A DNA stretch of 23,560 bases from Anaerolineales bacterium UBA5797. GTDB taxonomy: Bacteria > Chloroflexota > Anaerolineae > Anaerolineales > Villigracilaceae. Position numbers and translations under genes: made by a program. Numbering within the stretch: the first letter of the stretch is position 1; each line of letters starts with the position of its first letter. Shown here piece after piece: positions 22,411 to 23,560 of the stretch. The DNA lies in contig DIDP01000054.1 in NCBI GenBank assembly GCA_002418205.1, positions 1-23,560 of the forward strand, given 5' to 3'. The notes under the pieces are model-generated. The model was not told where the DNA came from. It ran no database searches and was given only the letters and a program-made list of their open reading frames with translations.

Positions 22411-22419
22411 TGCTATAAT
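22411..22419 (+). promoter_or_regulatory. Extended -10 promoter ahead of the phosphodiester glycosidase gene
   Basis: The sequence TGCTATAAT is an extended -10 box (TGnTATAAT) just after the CYTH gene stop. No good -35 box lies at the usual distance, which extended -10 promoters can do without. Transcription would start near 22426, about 65 nt before the next ATG. No terminator is seen between the genes, so read-through is also possible. Confidence 0.5.
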
Positions 22420-22490
22420 CGACTTGTTCCATTCCAGCAAACTACAACCCAGGGACACAAACCAACCGGAATTTTCAACAAGATCCGAGC

Positions 22491-23555
22491 ATGCCTGACA
22501 TTACCATTACACCCTACGTCGGCGTGACACAGGTCACGGGCGAAAGATATGGTCACAAGTTTTCATGTCTTCTTGTGGACATGAATAACAGGCGCGTTCG
22601 CCTGCCCAACACACAAGGGACCTTGATCCGCCCATCCGACCTGGCAAAACAGACCGGCGCCATCCTCGCCATGAACGCCAGCCCGTGGACAAAGACGGAG
22701 CCCTACCAACCTCTGGGTCTCGCGGTCAGCGAGGGAGAGATCTATTCACCGGATACCGGAGAACCCTACCTCAACGTCAGGCGCGATGGCGTGGTGGAAA
22801 TCCAAAAGGGATATTCAGATGATTGGTATAACGCATTCGCAGGTTTCCGTTTCCTGATCATCGAGGGTGCAATACCGGATTACCTGAAAGGCTCGGAAGT
22901 GCAATACACCGAACGACATCCCCGTTCATTGTGGGGCGTCCACAAGGATGGACGACTGATCCACCTGGCAGTCGAGGGAAGAGTGGAGGCTGGCGATGGG
23001 ATCACATTGTATGAAGGAGCGCTCATTCTGAAATCATTCGGCGCGTTCCGCGCGTTCGATGGCGACAGCGGAGGCTCCACATCCCAGGTGGTGGGCGGCA
23101 AATTGACCATCAGACCCAGCGACCCGACAGGCGAGCGCCCGGTCATCAATCCTTTTCTGATATTCGATGTAGAAGGAGGCAGCATGGCAACGTATGAAGT
23201 GACCACCCAGCGGAATAACATGTCCCTGCGCAAGGATCACAACACAGGCGCGGACCGGGTGGGCTCCATCCCCAATGCCCAAACGGTCCTTGCCGCGGAT
23301 GAGATCTGGACCGCGCCCGGCGACCTGTACAACAGCGCCGGAACGCAGATCAACAAAGCCGGCGACCAATGGGCGCATCTTGTCAACGAGAACGCATGGA
23401 TCGCCATCACGCATTTGGGAGTTGTCTATTGTTCGTACAAAGTGCTGACGCCGCCCGATTCTCCGCCTCCGCCTTCGGGCAGGACGGCGACCGTAACCAT
23501 TAAAGTGGATGGATACAAATCACAGACCATAAACATAACCCTCGAACCCGAATAG
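22491..23555 (+). CDS. Phosphodiester glycosidase-type (NAGPA domain) protein with an SH3-like C-terminal region
   Basis: A 354-residue protein complete within the window. Residues 1-228 resemble the NAGPA/phosphodiester glycosidase domain: ILAMNASPW (58-66), QPLGLAVSEGEIYS, HPRSLWGVHKDG (143-154) and the active-site-type loop FDGDSGGSTSQ (189-199), equivalent to the family's DGGGSS. Such enzymes release sugar phosphodiesters; bacterial members often act on cell-wall or extracellular glycans. Residues ~232-315 (ending near WAHLVNENAWIAITH) look like a bacterial SH3-like domain. A proline-rich linker (PPDSPPPPSG, 321-330) leads to a short beta-strand tail. No signal peptide is visible although the domain is usually exported, so an upstream start, another export route or a cytoplasmic role must be considered. 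The ribosome site is weak. Confidence 0.8.
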   Translation: MPDITITPYVGVTQVTGERYGHKFSCLLVDMNNRRVRLPNTQGTLIRPSDLAKQTGAILAMNASPWTKTEPYQPLGLAVSEGEIYSPDTGEPYLNVRRDGVVEIQKGYSDDWYNAFAGFRFLIIEGAIPDYLKGSEVQYTERHPRSLWGVHKDGRLIHLAVEGRVEAGDGITLYEGALILKSFGAFRAFDGDSGGSTSQVVGGKLTIRPSDPTGERPVINPFLIFDVEGGSMATYEVTTQRNNMSLRKDHNTGADRVGSIPNAQTVLAADEIWTAPGDLYNSAGTQINKAGDQWAHLVNENAWIAITHLGVVYCSYKVLTPPDSPPPPSGRTATVTIKVDGYKSQTINITLEPE

Positions 23556-23560
23556 CACAA

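Overview
The window is 23.6 kb of a moderately GC-rich bacterial chromosome with closely packed genes. There is no phage, transposase, CRISPR or rRNA gene. Several traits fit the Chloroflexota, class Anaerolineae: a potABCD operon with a lipoprotein binding protein, a GPH-type sugar symporter, several GT-C membrane proteins, a stand-alone SET protein, a DUF4870-type membrane protein, and intergenic palindromes of the 'TGTCATT(T/G)CGA' type. This placement is an inference from gene content, not from a marker gene.

Layout, left to right. (1) 1-965: the 3' end of zwf (glucose-6-phosphate dehydrogenase), closed by a strong terminator, convergent with (2) 964-2328, a GPH/MelB-like symporter on the minus strand. 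(3) 2401-6076, minus strand: a very tight five-gene cluster, transcribed GT39-like membrane glycosyltransferase > CPBP membrane protein > GNAT acetyltransferase > ComEA-like DNA-binding protein > class I methyltransferase. (4) 6156-6686, minus: a small SET-domain protein behind a ~290-nt structured leader with its own promoter. (5) 7087-11263, minus: a complete polyamine-type ABC transporter operon potD > potA > potB > potC, with promoter, an intercistronic hairpin after potD and a terminator after potC. (6) 11359-12180, minus: D-aminopeptidase DppA. (7) 12205-12316: a palindromic repeat element. (8) 12346-13272, minus: a membrane protein made of two DUF4870-like halves. (9) 13289-22404, plus: a long co-directional run of acyl-CoA genes: acyl-CoA dehydrogenase, zinc-type MDR oxidoreductase, a GT-C membrane protein, a small membrane protein, carboxyltransferase (pccB), a second palindromic element, biotin carboxylase, biotin carrier subunit and a CYTH phosphohydrolase/cyclase. 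(10) 22411-23555, plus: a phosphodiester glycosidase-type protein with its own extended -10 promoter.

How the genes work together. The plus-strand cluster encodes a complete biotin-dependent acyl-CoA carboxylase as three separate polypeptides. An Asp at the position linked to propionyl-CoA preference suggests propionyl-CoA to methylmalonyl-CoA chemistry. With the acyl-CoA dehydrogenase and MDR enzyme, it looks like a fatty-acid or branched-chain amino-acid breakdown module. The pot operon imports polyamines or a related cationic solute. The five-gene minus-strand cluster looks like an envelope or housekeeping operon.

No fully new system is proven here. The observations most worth following are: the two palindromic elements, in which one pentamer (ATTTC or ATTGC) recurs in both outer and inner arms of the same element, one of them sitting inside the carboxylase operon; the split of the carboxylase alpha chain that leaves a BT-like domain on the biotin carrier; the CYTH protein coupled to that operon; and the long structured leader of the SET gene.
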